Source: Mycobacterium kyogaense (lineage in GTDB: Bacteria > Actinomycetota > Actinomycetes > Mycobacteriales > Mycobacteriaceae). Taken from it: 64,000 nt of DNA. A program made the position numbers and the translations under genes. Of this stretch, positions 1-7,497 are shown one piece after another. The notes under the pieces were generated by a model that saw nothing but the letters and a program-made list of their open reading frames with translations, did no database searches and was not told the origin of the DNA. The stretch is from assembly GCF_003254575.1 (NCBI RefSeq), contig NZ_QJUA01000001.1, positions 1-64,000 on the forward strand. The letters run 5' to 3'. Position 1 is the stretch's first letter. The number at the start of each line of letters is the position of its first letter.

Positions 1-2
1 GA

Positions 3-21
3 AGATGGTTATAAGAGACAG
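3..21. other. Residual Tn5/Nextera mosaic-end adapter at contig edge
   Basis: Bases 3-21 read agatggttataagagacag. They match the 19-bp Tn5 mosaic end used in tagmentation libraries (AGATGTGTATAAGAGACAG) at 17 of 19 positions; the only difference is a swapped GT/TG at bases 8-9. This is best explained as untrimmed sequencing adapter at the end of an assembled contig, not chromosomal DNA. Genuine sequence probably begins near base 22. Any gene called across bases 1-21 would be partly artificial. Confidence 0.88.
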
Positions 22-54
22 TGAGCCACCGGCGTCATGGGTCATGATCACCAT
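22..54 (-). CDS. Possible 5' fragment of a divergent gene cut by the contig end
   Basis: On the minus strand an ATG at 54-52 opens a frame reading MVIMTHDAGGS before it runs into the adapter at base 21. A second in-frame ATG lies at 45-43. The fragment has only 11 codons, so no family can be assigned. It is divergent from the oxidoreductase starting at 138. The shared upstream region carries a near-duplicate of tcttgtcgac (54-63 and 73-82). I list it only because a real divergent gene may be truncated here. Confidence 0.2.
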
Positions 55-137
55 CTTGTCGACCGCGCCGAATCTTGTCGACGCGGCCCCCACCGGGCGG
101 GTCGTTTCGGCACGGGCGTGCCGGGTACTCCCGCCGC

Positions 138-1124
138 ATGACCCGATTCGGCTACACCCTGATGACCGAGCAGAGTGGCCCCAAAGATCTTGTCCGATAC
201 GCTGTTTCGGCAGAACAAGCCGGTTTCGACTTCGAAGTCTCCAGCGATCACTACTTCCCGTGGCTGGCCTCGCAGGGGCACGCCCCCTATGCGTGGACAG
301 TGCTGGGCGCGGTGGCACACGCGACCGAACGTGTCGAGTTGATGACGTATGTGACGTGCCCGACGATGCGCTATCACCCCGCCGTCGTCGCGCAGAAGGC
401 GGCGACGCTGCAGATCCTCGCCGACGGCCGGTTCACCCTCGGGGTGGGCACGGGGGAGAACCTCAACGAGCACGTGGTGGGGCAGCGCTGGCCGACCGTC
501 GCACGCCGCCAGGAGATGCTGCGCGAGGCGATCCAGATCATCCGCGAACTGCACACCGGTGAGCTCGTGGACTGGAAGGGCGAACATTTCGAGGTCGATT
601 CGGCCCGCATCTGGGACGTGCCCGAGGTGCCGGTGCCGATCGCGGCGGCCGTCTCCGGGGACCGGTCGGTGGAGGCGTTCGCCCCGTTGGCCGACCACCT
701 GATCGCCGTGGAACCCAAGAAGGATCTCGTCGACGCCTGGCACGACGCCCGGCGCGCGACCGGGCTTCCCGGAGACGTCCGGGTGATCGGTCAGATCCCG
801 ATCAGCTGGGACCCCGACCGTGACGCCGCCGTCGAGCGCGCGCACGACCAGTTCCGGTGGTTCGCCGGCGGGTGGGCGGTCAACGCCGACCTGCCGACGA
901 CGATGGGCTTCGACGGAGCCACCCAGTTCGTGCGACCGGAGGACACCGCGGACTCGATCCCGTGCGGGCCCGACCTCGACGCGATCGTCGACGCCGTCTC
1001 GGAGTACTGGAAGGCCGGGTTCACCGACATCGCGCTGGTGCAGGTCGGCGGCGATACGCAGGACGCGTTCCTGAGCGAGGCGGCGGGACCGCTGCTGGAG
1101 AAACTCCGCAACGCTGCGTCCTGA
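138..1124 (+). CDS. F420-dependent LLM-class oxidoreductase (G6PDH-like family)
   Basis: The 328-residue protein has the luciferase-like TIM-barrel pattern of deazaflavin (F420)-dependent oxidoreductases: an N-terminal MTRFGYTLMTEQ strand, FEVSSDHYFPW near residues 32-42, VELMTYVTCPT, and GVGTGENLNEHVVG near residues 115-128. This resembles the actinobacterial subfamily annotated as F420-dependent glucose-6-phosphate dehydrogenase-like enzymes. The true substrate cannot be read from sequence. The ATG at 138 is chosen because the barrel begins immediately after it; the open frame upstream is low-complexity and runs towards the adapter. A small acidic gene follows after 12 bases, probably in the same transcript. 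Confidence 0.88.
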   Translation: MTRFGYTLMTEQSGPKDLVRYAVSAEQAGFDFEVSSDHYFPWLASQGHAPYAWTVLGAVAHATERVELMTYVTCPTMRYHPAVVAQKAATLQILADGRFTLGVGTGENLNEHVVGQRWPTVARRQEMLREAIQIIRELHTGELVDWKGEHFEVDSARIWDVPEVPVPIAAAVSGDRSVEAFAPLADHLIAVEPKKDLVDAWHDARRATGLPGDVRVIGQIPISWDPDRDAAVERAHDQFRWFAGGWAVNADLPTTMGFDGATQFVRPEDTADSIPCGPDLDAIVDAVSEYWKAGFTDIALVQVGGDTQDAFLSEAAGPLLEKLRNAAS

Positions 1125-1136
1125 AAGGAGATCGAC

Positions 1137-1265
1137 ATGACGCGAGGTAGCGGAATCTACGACGACGAGAGCGGCTCTACGGCCGACAAGGCCGGGGACG
1201 CGGAGAAGGATCCCGACCGCGACACCCCGGACGTGGACAAGGACGGCGGCGAACCGACGGCCTAA
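1137..1265 (+). CDS. Small acidic conserved mycobacterial protein (42 aa)
   Basis: This short gene reads MTRGSGIYDDESGSTADK and ends in PDVDKDGGEPTA. It has an excellent ribosome-binding site (gaaaggag, 1123-1130) placed just before the ATG at 1137. The product is strongly acidic (many Asp/Glu), has no hydrophobic segment and is probably disordered. Similar short MxRGSGIYDDE proteins are known to me as conserved hypotheticals in mycobacteria; no function is assigned. It lies directly downstream of the F420-dependent oxidoreductase. Its stop codon region overlaps by 4 bases the end of the convergent phosphatase gene. Confidence 0.75.
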   Translation: MTRGSGIYDDESGSTADKAGDAEKDPDRDTPDVDKDGGEPTA

Positions 1266-2206
1266 CGCGTCGAGACCGGGTCGTGGCGGCGCTTGGTCTC
1301 CAACCGGTACCACGTCCACCAGAACAGCAGCGCCGACGCGATCGACCCCGCCGCAGCCAGCCACTGCGAACTGAGGAACAGCCGCCACGCCGTCGGCTCG
1401 TCCTCGACGTGCGCCGCGATCGCGTGCAGCATCTGCACGGCACCGAGGGCGAGGCAGGCCGCACCGATGAGACCCGCGGCGACGACGAACACCGTGCGCA
1501 GCACGTAGCGCTGCGGACTCGGAGACATCACGGCGCGGATTCGTCCCGTGCGCGACAGCAGCAGCGCCGCCAGGCACGCCACGGCCAACGCGACCGCATC
1601 GGCGGCCAGCGTGTCCGACAGCCGGTGCGCCTGGATGATCACGGTGTACGCGCCCATGCCGACCGCCCACGTCAACGTCAGGAACATCGCGATACCGCGA
1701 AACCGGTACGGCATCACGATCATCGTCGCGAACAACAGGCACATCGCCGCCGTCGTGTGTCCGCTGGGCAGCGTGTTCTCCGCGAACTGCCCGTCCACCT
1801 CGGTCAGGTCGGGCCGCGTGAGCAGGTGGAACTTCAGGATCTGTGTCACCGCCTGGCCGCCCAGGATGACGCCCACCCCGGCAACGGCCAACCACACCTG
1901 ACGACGCAGCAGGCCGATCGCCGCCACCAACACCGTGGCGGCGATCTGCGAGCTCACCGAGATGGTGTGGAACGCGCGCAGGGCAACCCGGTGCAGATCG
2001 GGATCCACCTGGTCGGCGCCGCGCAGCGCGGTGTCCTCGACACGCTGGCCGAGGGTGGTCTGCACGGCCAGGAGATACACCGCGACGAACACGAGCACCG
2101 CCACGATCAGCACGGCCGTCCACTGGCGGCGTGCGCGTCGGAGCCGGTCGTCGCCGACGTCGGCGATCCGCCGCCGTGCCCTCGTCACCGGGTGAGTGGG
2201 TGTCAT
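1262..2206 (-). CDS. PAP2-superfamily membrane phosphatase
   Basis: The protein has 314 residues with about six membrane segments. A basic N-terminus (RARRR, RLRRARR) precedes TM1 near residues 30-47. The PAP2 signature is visible: K125 to RP131-132 (first motif), PSGH at 147-150 (second motif), and H194-RLS-D198 (third motif). The Ser-Arg pair normally preceding the third-motif His is replaced by Tyr-Thr, so activity should be tested. Family members dephosphorylate lipid phosphates such as undecaprenyl pyrophosphate or phosphatidic acid at the outer membrane face. It is monocistronic and convergent with the small acidic gene. Confidence 0.85.
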   Translation of the reverse strand: MTPTHPVTRARRRIADVGDDRLRRARRQWTAVLIVAVLVFVAVYLLAVQTTLGQRVEDTALRGADQVDPDLHRVALRAFHTISVSSQIAATVLVAAIGLLRRQVWLAVAGVGVILGGQAVTQILKFHLLTRPDLTEVDGQFAENTLPSGHTTAAMCLLFATMIVMPYRFRGIAMFLTLTWAVGMGAYTVIIQAHRLSDTLAADAVALAVACLAALLLSRTGRIRAVMSPSPQRYVLRTVFVVAAGLIGAACLALGAVQMLHAIAAHVEDEPTAWRLFLSSQWLAAAGSIASALLFWWTWYRLETKRRHDPVSTR

Positions 2207-2294
2207 GGTGATCCCCGAGAGTAGTCAGGTGCCGGTCCACCCGCCCGGTTCCGGAGGTAGCCGAGATCGGGGCGCGCTGGGGGGCCGAGTCACA

Positions 2295-2336
2295 CCCCCC
2301 GTTCGCGCCGACGGGGGGCCGACCATGGCTGCATGA
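2295..2336 (+). promoter_or_regulatory. Leader hairpin plus 3-codon mini-ORF before the hydrolase gene
   Basis: A perfect 8-bp hairpin (CCCCCCGT 2295-2302 with ACGGGGGG 2311-2318, 8-nt loop) ends seven bases before an ATG at 2325. That ATG opens ATG GCT GCA TGA, whose stop (2334-2336) overlaps the hydrolase ATG at 2333 as ATGA. The arrangement looks like a leader with a coupled mini-ORF. It could also be chance in G-rich DNA. Confidence 0.35.
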
Positions 2337-3280
2337 CCAGAGCTCACGACGTCGACGTCCGCCACGGTCGGGCCTGGGTCGGCCCCGATCAGACGGTCCG
2401 CATCGGCTACACCGTGGCGACACCGGCGGAACCCACGAAGACCACGAAGACCACGAAGACCGTCGTGCTTCTCCACGGCGCCCCCCAGACCCGATACGAG
2501 TGGCGCAAGGTCATGATGCCGCTCGCTGCCGCCGGCTACCGGGTGATCATGCCCGACTATCGCGGCGCCGGTGCATCCGACAAACCCCGAGACGGATACG
2601 ACACATGGACCATGGCCGGCGACATCTTCAGTCTGGTGCGCGAGACGCTGGGTGTGACGGAACCCATCTCGCTCGTCGGCCACGACCTCGGATCGATGCT
2701 GGCCCTGAGTTTCGCGCTGCGCTACCGCGACGACGTCGTGAGCGTGACCTTCATGGAGGCTCCGCTGCCGGGCACCGCGTACTACGACCGGCGAGTCGGG
2801 CAGAAGTCGGCGTGGCAGTTCGCCTTTCACGCCAACACCGACATCGCGGTGTACCTGACGCACGGACGTGAACGGTGGTACATCAACCGGTTCTTCGACG
2901 ACTTGAGCTATCAGCCGGACGCGATCTCCGACGACGACCTCGACGTGTACGCCCGCGCTTACGAAGCGCCCGGAGCCATGCGGGCGATGTGTGAGGTGTA
3001 CCGGGAACTCGACCGCGACGCCGACGACAACCGGGCCGCGCTGGCCGAACACGGCAAGCTCACCATCCCGGTGCTGGCCTCCGGCGGTGCCTCCAATCCT
3101 CTGGCCCGCAACTTCCGGGCGATGTGCGAAGAGGTCGCCCATTCGGTGACCGAGCAGCTCGTCCCCGACTGCGGCCACTGGGTGGCCGAGGAACAGCCGG
3201 AGTACTTCACCCAGATGTTCTGCGACTTCGACGCGTCCGCTCGCGACGCGCACAGTGGAAGATGGAGGAATCCGCAATGA
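2333..3280 (+). CDS. Alpha/beta hydrolase, epoxide hydrolase/dehalogenase type
   Basis: The 315-residue alpha/beta hydrolase has the oxyanion-hole loop HGAPQTR at 48-54 and a nucleophile elbow LVGHDLGS with Asp118. Asp rather than Ser points to epoxide hydrolase or haloacetate-dehalogenase chemistry. The distal histidine lies in DCGHWVAEEQP near the C-terminus. Residues 35-43 are a TKTTKTTKT stretch encoded by near-perfect 9-bp tandem repeats (2436-2460), sitting just before the first core strand. The gene is translationally coupled (ATGA) to the aldo/keto reductase, suggesting joint detoxification or catabolism of a hydroxylated or halogenated substrate. The substrate is unknown. Confidence 0.85.
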   Translation: MTRAHDVDVRHGRAWVGPDQTVRIGYTVATPAEPTKTTKTTKTVVLLHGAPQTRYEWRKVMMPLAAAGYRVIMPDYRGAGASDKPRDGYDTWTMAGDIFSLVRETLGVTEPISLVGHDLGSMLALSFALRYRDDVVSVTFMEAPLPGTAYYDRRVGQKSAWQFAFHANTDIAVYLTHGRERWYINRFFDDLSYQPDAISDDDLDVYARAYEAPGAMRAMCEVYRELDRDADDNRAALAEHGKLTIPVLASGGASNPLARNFRAMCEEVAHSVTEQLVPDCGHWVAEEQPEYFTQMFCDFDASARDAHSGRWRNPQ

Positions 3281-4167
3281 GTGAAGTAACCCCGAAGACG
3301 ATCGACATTGCTGGAAAGGCAGTGTCACGCTTGGGTTTCGGATCGATGAGATTCACGGGCCGCGGAATCTGGGGTGAGCCACAGGACCGCGACGAATGCA
3401 TCGCCGTGGCCAGGCGGGCAGTCGAGTGCGGCGTGCAGTTCATCGACACCGCCGACTCCTACGGCCCGCACGTCGCCGAACAGATCCTGTTCGAGGCGCT
3501 GCATCCGTACCCCGACGACGTCATCATCGCGACGAAGGCCGGCTTGACCCGCAACGGGCCCGATGTCATCGACACCCCGTCCGGCCCGAAGCGACTCGGC
3601 CCTGCGGCATGGCCGCCGGTCGGACGGCCCGAGTATCTGCGGCAGCAGGTGCTGATGAGCATGCGCCGCCTGGGGGTCGACCAGATCGACCTGTTGCAGC
3701 TGCACCGGGTCGACCCGAAAGTGCCGTTGGCAGATCAGATCGGTGAGCTCAAGGCGCTGCAGGACGAGGGCAAGATCCGGCACATCGGAATGTCGCAGTG
3801 CACCGCCGAGCAGCTCGACGAGGCGCGCCAGATCGCCGAGATCGTCAGCGTGCAAAGCCGATTCAACGTCATGGATCGCAGTGCGGGCGACATGCTCGAA
3901 GTGTGTGAACGCGACGGGCTCGCGTTCATACCGTGGGCGCCGGTGGCCCAAGGCGGGCTCGATGCCGCACACCTTGCGCTCGCCGACGTGGCCCGCGCAC
4001 ACGGGTGCACGGTGGGCCAGGTGGCCATCGCCTGGTTGCTGCATCTCTCACCGGCGATGCTCCCGATCCCCGGCACCTCGCGCCGCGCACATCTGGAGGA
4101 GAACCTGGCCGCCGCCGAGGTGCACTTGACCCCCGAACAGATCCACCAGCTCAGCGCGGCTACGTAG
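3277..4167 (+). CDS. Aldo/keto reductase
   Basis: The 296-residue protein is an NADPH-dependent aldo/keto reductase. It shows the LGFGSMRFTG start, the catalytic Asp57 and Tyr62 in DTADSYG, Lys87 in IATKAG, the LLQLHRVD segment with the catalytic-loop His, and the C-terminal IPGTSRRAHLEENLAA cofactor motif. The ATG at 3277 overlaps the upstream hydrolase stop (ATGA) and is preceded by ggagga at 3264-3269, which fixes the start. Longer upstream frames are read-through of the hydrolase gene. Its 3' end overlaps the convergent XRE regulator by 8 bp. Confidence 0.9.
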   Translation: MSEVTPKTIDIAGKAVSRLGFGSMRFTGRGIWGEPQDRDECIAVARRAVECGVQFIDTADSYGPHVAEQILFEALHPYPDDVIIATKAGLTRNGPDVIDTPSGPKRLGPAAWPPVGRPEYLRQQVLMSMRRLGVDQIDLLQLHRVDPKVPLADQIGELKALQDEGKIRHIGMSQCTAEQLDEARQIAEIVSVQSRFNVMDRSAGDMLEVCERDGLAFIPWAPVAQGGLDAAHLALADVARAHGCTVGQVAIAWLLHLSPAMLPIPGTSRRAHLEENLAAAEVHLTPEQIHQLSAAT

Positions 4168-4993
4168 AGGCGCCCACCGTCACGAGCGGCGCCAGCTGAC
4201 CGACGGCGTCCGGATGCGACCCGCTCTCGACCGGGCAGTAGATGAACAGCCGCTGGTCGGGCGCACCCGCCACCTCGAGCGCCTCGAAGTGCAGGTGCAG
4301 CTCGCCGGCCTGCGGATGGCGGAACACTTTGTCCTCGCTGGTGCGTGGCCGCACGTGGTGGGTGGCCCAGAGGTCGTCGAACACAGAACTGAGTGCGGAG
4401 ATCTCCTCGACCACCTGGGCGATGCGGTCGTCATTCGGGAAACCGGTCAGACCGGACCGGAGATTGCCGACGACCTGTGCGGCCACCTGGTGCCAATGGG
4501 TGTAGAAGTCATCGGCGGCAGGATCGAGGAACACCATGCGGGCGAGGTTGTCCGTGTCACCGAAGCCGCTGTACATCGCGCGAGCGGGCGCGTTGATCGC
4601 CAGGATGTTCATGCCGATGTCGACCACGTATGCCGGCACCCGCATGCCGTCGTCGAGGAGAGTCTGGACGCCCTTAGAAACCGTGGAGACCGTGGACACC
4701 GGCGTTGCGAGCGGGACGGGATGGACGAGGGAGACGAGGTAGGCGGTCGCGTGCCCATCGAGCCGCAGCGCACGTGCGAGCGCGCGAAGTACCTGCAGTG
4801 ACGGTCGCTGCTCCCGTCCCTGTTCGAGCCGCCGGTAGTAATCGGTGCTCAACCCGGCGAGGAGAGCCAGCTCTTCGCGACGAAGGCCACGAACCCGGCG
4901 ACCGTCGCCGGGCACCAGGCCGACGTCGCGCGGCGTCACCGCTTCCCGCCTCGCGCGTAAGAACGACGAGAGCTCCGCGGATCGGTACGTCAT
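4160..4993 (-). CDS. XRE-family transcriptional regulator with MmyB-like ligand-binding domain
   Basis: The 277-residue regulator has a helix-turn-helix near residues 33-68 (RGLRREELALLAGLSTDYYRRLEQGRE), typical of the Cro/C1 class, followed by the MmyB-like C-terminal domain (WHQVAAQVVGNLR, DDLWATHHVRPR, HFEALEVAGAPDQRLFIYCP). That domain is thought to bind fatty-acid-like ligands in related structures. The gene converges on the hydrolase/aldo-keto reductase pair, and these regulators often control neighbouring oxidoreductases, so that pair is a plausible but unproven target. The start is the ATG at 4993. Confidence 0.88.
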   Translation of the reverse strand: MTYRSAELSSFLRARREAVTPRDVGLVPGDGRRVRGLRREELALLAGLSTDYYRRLEQGREQRPSLQVLRALARALRLDGHATAYLVSLVHPVPLATPVSTVSTVSKGVQTLLDDGMRVPAYVVDIGMNILAINAPARAMYSGFGDTDNLARMVFLDPAADDFYTHWHQVAAQVVGNLRSGLTGFPNDDRIAQVVEEISALSSVFDDLWATHHVRPRTSEDKVFRHPQAGELHLHFEALEVAGAPDQRLFIYCPVESGSHPDAVGQLAPLVTVGAST

Positions 4994-5011
4994 AGCTCAG
5001 AAAAGCGAGAC

Positions 5012-5040
5012 GGCCCCGACCGGTATTCCCAGTCGGGGCC
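5012..5040 (-). terminator. Intrinsic terminator of tRNA-Pro
   Basis: GGCCCCGAC (5012-5020) pairs perfectly with GTCGGGGCC (5032-5040) around an 11-nt loop. On the minus strand the stem is followed by a T-rich tract (CTTTTCT, 5004-4998). It lies 18 bases past the 3' end of the minus-strand tRNA-Pro and fits a Rho-independent terminator. Confidence 0.75.
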
Positions 5041-5058
5041 TCTCACCTGTCACACGAG

Positions 5059-5132
5059 TCGGGGTGGCGGGATTCGAACCCACGACCTCTTCGTCCCGAA
5101 CGAAGCACGCTACCAAGCTGCGCCACACCCCG
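5059..5132 (-). tRNA. tRNA-Pro (anticodon CGG)
   Basis: The minus strand folds as a 74-nt cloverleaf. The acceptor stem CGGGGTG (5132-5126) pairs with CACCCCG (5066-5060), with discriminator A at 5059. The D-arm is GCGCAGCTTGGTAGC. The anticodon arm CTTCG-TTCGGGA-CGAAG gives anticodon CGG, reading CCG codons, and the T-arm contains GTTCGAATCCC. The CCA end is not encoded (CTC follows). Confidence 0.95.
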
Positions 5133-5262
5133 TGTGAAGCCACGACAGCGTATCGCACGGGGTGCGGAAGAAGCCAAACGCATGACACGCCGCGGGATGG
5201 AATGGGTATGTCAGTGGTGTTGTGCACACTAACGAACAGCAACAACCGAAACGAGGCGGGTC

Positions 5263-5469
5263 ATGACCGGACTGGGTGCATCGCTCTACCTGGGCTTCTT
5301 CGCGCTGGCAGCGCTGTGGCTGTTCCTCACCTCGGACGGGCCGCTGACCCCGCTGTCGCGGAGGTCACACGATCAGGGCCAGGAGCCGGACCGTTCGAAC
5401 TCGGCGAGCGCCTCGGCCGGTTCTGACGGATCGAGTCCGTGGCTGGTGAGCCACTCCTCGCGAAAGTAG
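5263..5469 (+). CDS. Small hypothetical membrane protein
   Basis: A 68-residue frame starts at ATG 5263. Its first third is one hydrophobic helix ([18 protein letters not shown]) followed by a Ser-rich polar tail. The last 97 bases overlap the 3' end of the convergent cysteine synthase gene, so the tail may be fortuitous coding. The upstream gacgaggcgggtc offers a weak ribosome-binding site. I do not recognise a family. Confidence 0.4.
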   Translation: MTGLGASLYLGFFALAALWLFLTSDGPLTPLSRRSHDQGQEPDRSNSASASAGSDGSSPWLVSHSSRK

Positions 5470-6479
5470 GTGTCGGCGTAGCGTTCCCCGCCGTCGCACA
5501 GGAGCGTCACGATCGAGCCGGACCGGCCGGCCTCTGCCATCTCACACAGCAGCTTGAACGCACCCCACACGTTCGTCCCGGTCGACGGACCCACCCGTCG
5601 GCCCAGTACCCGGCTCACGTGATGGGCCGCCGCCACCGAGGCGGCATCGGGCACCACCATCATCCGATCGACCACACCCGGCAGGAACGACGGCTCCACC
5701 CGCGGCCGGCCGATGCCTTCGATGCGTGAGGACATCCCGGTGACCACGTGGGGGTCGTCGTGCACATACGACGGGTAGAACGCCGAGTTCTCCGGATCGA
5801 CCACGCACAGTCGGGTCGGGTGCCTGCGATACCGCAGGTAGCGGCCGATCGTCGCGCTCGTACCGCCGGTGCCCGCCCCGACGACGATCCACTCCGGAAT
5901 CGGATGGGTCTCGCGCACCATCTGGTCGAAGATCGACTCGGCGATGTTGTTGTTGCCGCGCCAGTCGGTGGCGCGCTCGGCGTTGGTGAACTGGTCGAGG
6001 TAGTACCCGCCCGTCTCCTCGGCCAGCCGCTGCGCCTCGGCATACACCTGCGCCGACTCGGTGACGAAATGGCAACGCCCGCCCTGGGATTCGATCAACG
6101 CCACCTTGGTCGCACTGGTCGACGCGGGCATCACCGCGATGAACGGCAACCCGATCATCGATGCGAAGTACGCCTCCGACACCGCCGTCGAACCCGACGA
6201 GGCCTCGATCACCGTCGTCCCCTCGCAGATCCACCCGTTGCACAGCGCGTAGAGGAACAGCGACCGCGCGAGCCGGTGCTTGAGGCTGCCCGTGATGTGG
6301 GTGCTCTCGTCCTTCAGATACAGCGCCAGATCGCAGTCGTGGCCCCACCGCGACGGCAGCGGATAGCGCAGCAGATGAGTGTCAGCGCTGCGGCGCGCGT
6401 CGGCCTCGATGAGCCGAACGGCGTTGTCGACCCAGGAACGGGACCGATCCTGCGCGGCGGAGGCGGCCGGGTGGCTCAC
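5373..6479 (-). CDS. cds1: PLP-dependent cysteine synthase/L-cysteine desulfhydrase (Cds1/Rv3684 type)
   Basis: The 368-residue fold-type II PLP enzyme has Lys67 in TGSLKHRL as the Schiff-base lysine, the substrate loop [13 protein letters not shown] at 92-104, and the phosphate-binding glycine loop [10 protein letters not shown]. In M. tuberculosis the homologous Rv3684 product (Cds1) degrades L-cysteine to H2S, pyruvate and ammonia. The GTG at 6479 is chosen because it forms a GTGA overlap with the upstream metallophosphoesterase stop; the open frame further upstream only shadows that gene. Location beside the phosphoesterase and ponA2 matches the M. tuberculosis order. Confidence 0.88.
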   Translation of the reverse strand: MSHPAASAAQDRSRSWVDNAVRLIEADARRSADTHLLRYPLPSRWGHDCDLALYLKDESTHITGSLKHRLARSLFLYALCNGWICEGTTVIEASSGSTAVSEAYFASMIGLPFIAVMPASTSATKVALIESQGGRCHFVTESAQVYAEAQRLAEETGGYYLDQFTNAERATDWRGNNNIAESIFDQMVRETHPIPEWIVVGAGTGGTSATIGRYLRYRRHPTRLCVVDPENSAFYPSYVHDDPHVVTGMSSRIEGIGRPRVEPSFLPGVVDRMMVVPDAASVAAAHHVSRVLGRRVGPSTGTNVWGAFKLLCEMAEAGRSGSIVTLLCDGGERYADTYFREEWLTSHGLDPSEPAEALAEFERSGSWP

Positions 6480-7450
6480 CGCGCCGATACGGTCGGATGT
6501 GACTGTCCGGCAACGCTTCCCGCATCGGAACCACCGGTCGGAGCTGCGACCAGCGTCAACAACGTGGCCTCCGGCCGGCAGCAGAACCGCAGCGGCGCGA
6601 ACGGCGACGTGCCGATCCCCGCCGACACGTGCAGCTGGGTGCGTGCACCCCACCGGGACGGGCCCTTGACCCGCGACCGGTCCAACTCGCAGTTGGTGAC
6701 GATCGCGCCGTAGAACGGCAGGCACAGCTGCCCACCGTGAGTGTGCCCCGCCATCACGAGCTGATAGCCGTCGGCGGCGAAACGGTCGAGCACCCGCGGC
6801 TCGGGGGAGTGCGTCAACCCCAACGTCAGGTTCGCCGTCGGATCGGCCGCCCCTTCGACGGTCGCGTAGCGGTCCCGCGACAGGTGCGGATCGTCGACGC
6901 CGGCCGCAGCGATCCGCAGGCCCGCGACGTCGAGATCGCGGCGGGTGTGTGTCATGTCCAGCCAGCCGCGCTCGGTGAACGCCGCGCGCAGATCCTGCCA
7001 GGGCAGCGGTTCACCGTGAATGCGGTGCGTGGGCTTGGTCAGATAGTTCGCCGGGTTCTTCAGCCGTGGCGCGAAATAGTCGTTGCTGCCGAAGACGAAC
7101 ACCCCGGGCACCGACAGCAGGTCGCCGAGGGCCTGCACCACAGCCGGCACCGCCTTCGGGTGCGCCAGGTTGTCCCCGGTGTTGACCACCAGATCCGGCT
7201 CCAGGCCCGCGAGGTCACGGAGCCAGGCCTGCTTGCGGCGCTGCCCCGGACGCATGTGGATGTCGCTGATGTGCAACACCTTCAGCGGTGACGAACCCGG
7301 CGACAGCACCGGCATGGTCGCCTCCCGGACCACGAACGCGTTGCGTTCGATCACCGAGGCGTAGGCGATGCCGGCCACGAGCGTGCCGGCCGACACGAGG
7401 GTGGTGTTCTTTGCGGCGCTTTTCACCTTCGAACCAGCAGAACCAGGCAT
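6476..7450 (-). CDS. Membrane-anchored calcineurin-like metallophosphoesterase (Rv3683 type)
   Basis: The 324-residue protein has an N-terminal hydrophobic segment (residues 16-34) that anchors or exports it, then the binuclear-metal motifs: SDIHMRPG at 62-69, NTGDNL at 90-95, GSND at 121-124, THSPEP near 214, and GHTHGGQ near 243. This order is typical of YkuE/PPP-like phosphoesterases; the substrate is not known. It lies downstream of ponA2 (47 bases apart) and is coupled to the cysteine synthase gene by a 4-bp overlap, so the three are likely co-transcribed. Confidence 0.88.
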   Translation of the reverse strand: MPGSAGSKVKSAAKNTTLVSAGTLVAGIAYASVIERNAFVVREATMPVLSPGSSPLKVLHISDIHMRPGQRRKQAWLRDLAGLEPDLVVNTGDNLAHPKAVPAVVQALGDLLSVPGVFVFGSNDYFAPRLKNPANYLTKPTHRIHGEPLPWQDLRAAFTERGWLDMTHTRRDLDVAGLRIAAAGVDDPHLSRDRYATVEGAADPTANLTLGLTHSPEPRVLDRFAADGYQLVMAGHTHGGQLCLPFYGAIVTNCELDRSRVKGPSRWGARTQLHVSAGIGTSPFAPLRFCCRPEATLLTLVAAPTGGSDAGSVAGQSHPTVSAR

Positions 7451-7497
7451 CGTTCAAGCGTACTGCCACCGGCTGAGCCGCGAGCGGCGCGCGCCGA

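Noticed and set aside
48-2423. A 791-residue minus-strand frame spanning the oxidoreductase and phosphatase region
   Set aside because: It overlaps two well-supported genes in other frames, has Arg-rich low-complexity translation and reaches the adapter-contaminated end.
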